Shown here piece after piece: positions 63,640 through 64,000 of a stretch of DNA of 64,000 bases (its first letter is position 1; each line of letters opens with the position of its first letter). The translations under genes were made by a program, and so were the position numbers. The notes beneath the pieces were generated by a model, which worked only from the letters and a program-made list of their open reading frames with translations, did not search any database and was not told the DNA's origin. The stretch is from Pictodentalium vernedei (lineage: Eukaryota > Mollusca > Scaphopoda > Dentaliida > Dentaliidae): the NCBI GenBank assembly GCA_031216915.1, contig CM062296.1, positions 666,952,753 through 667,016,752 on the forward strand, written 5' to 3'.

Positions 63640-64000
63640 GCCAGAAGCTTCCCCCATGAGAGGGTTTTCTTCTTCAAGGGAAGTTCTGTTCTTCACGCCA
63701 TTCTCCGCTCTCCGTGGCATAACGGAGTATGTCAGACGTGAGGGAGCTTTGCGGTTACTATATTTTTGCTGTCCAGAAATGATTAAGTAATGTGGGTGAG
63801 GAGGTTTCGACATGAATTCGAATTCCCCCCCCCCCCCCCACACACTCACACACTGTCACATATATATATCTTAATACATACATACTATGCATTTAGATCG
63901 TGTTGCATGGTGCTCTCATAGGCATATACGCAGTTTTGTTGCATTAGTTTCCGGTGTTTATTTTCTGATTTCTAATATACAAGCACTTATTAAATCATCA
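63640..64000 (+). other. Unknown module shared with B
   Basis: Corresponds to 36330-36560 of B, with a C-run at 63826-63839 and AT/CA microsatellite. No coding frame recognised. Confidence 0.5.

Larger units (their letters stand above)
58408..64000 (+). mobile_element. DIRS element D (family B-like), degraded, runs off window
   Basis: Left repeat 58408-58608, B-type leader (TTGTCCACACTTAGGCTC at 59276), a gag region expanded in three copies, RT and recombinase scraps, and the same unknown module as B from about 63640. No right end in the window. Order of the 3' pieces is rearranged: recombinase remnant at 63190-63440 lies before methyltransferase-like and module sequence. Confidence 0.75.

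Noticed and set aside
54671-64000. Final dynein exon (STTGHSTN and C-terminus)
   Set aside because: Looked for and not found; the interval is taken up by DIRS C, DIRS D and MITE pieces.
1-64000. tRNA, rRNA, riboswitch, bacterial operon signals
   Set aside because: None recognised; the window is a eukaryotic intron-rich locus.

Overview
Organism and setting. This is animal nuclear DNA and not prokaryotic: four short exons with GT/AG borders sit far apart in AT-rich, repeat-filled introns. The repeats around 21.6 kb and 50.6-51.9 kb (tandem blocks plus CCAT/CTGT microsatellites) resemble dispersed repeats I associate with molluscs, so a mollusc is the best guess, at moderate confidence. The host gene is one plus-strand axonemal dynein heavy chain, closest by memory to DNAH1. 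Exons at 2175-2319, 22367-22462, 46129-46239 and 54436-54670 encode consecutive parts of the C-terminal region. The earlier exons and the last exon(s) lie outside the window.

Layout. By my boundaries about two thirds of the window is DIRS-type tyrosine-recombinase retrotransposon, all in the same orientation as the dynein gene: A0 (1-1020, right end only), A1 (2818-9942, essentially complete), E (15021-20025, diverged and left-truncated), A2 (22704-29061, broken gag/RT but open recombinase), Ba (29797-31497) abutting B (31498-38182), A3 (39096-46089, coding region ruined and RT lost but ends nearly perfect), C (54783-58191) and D (58408 to the window end). Between them lie a 4.8-kb foldback element carrying a ~145-bp satellite with four-monomer higher-order structure (10230-15019), at least ten copies of a palindromic TTAA-flanked piggyBac-like MITE, three copies of a ~420-bp repeat (R3), and smaller palindromes.

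How the parts work. A1 shows the DIRS1 plan: terminal inverted repeats of ~200 bp, a right end ~25 nt longer, gag, then a reverse transcriptase/RNase H/methyltransferase frame overlapping for ~1.9 kb a frame ending in a tyrosine recombinase, and an 88-nt internal complementary region that is the exact reverse complement of the joined ends. In the known DIRS model this region lets the cDNA be circularised, after which the recombinase integrates it without target duplication. The window supplies an empty-site paralogue (R3 near 1630) showing that A2 entered with zero target-site duplication.

History readable from nesting: the Ba/B block interrupts one TTAA MITE, C interrupts another and itself carries two more, and A2 interrupts R3. 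A3 ends only 39 bp upstream of a dynein exon, and a MITE ends 24 bp upstream of another. The most unusual observations are A3's preserved ends on a ruined body (shared by A0), repeated expansion of one gag segment that also carries two adjacent palindromes, the B/D lineage in which an unknown 3' module takes the recombinase position, the head-to-tail Ba/B junction, and the higher-order satellite inside a foldback transposon.
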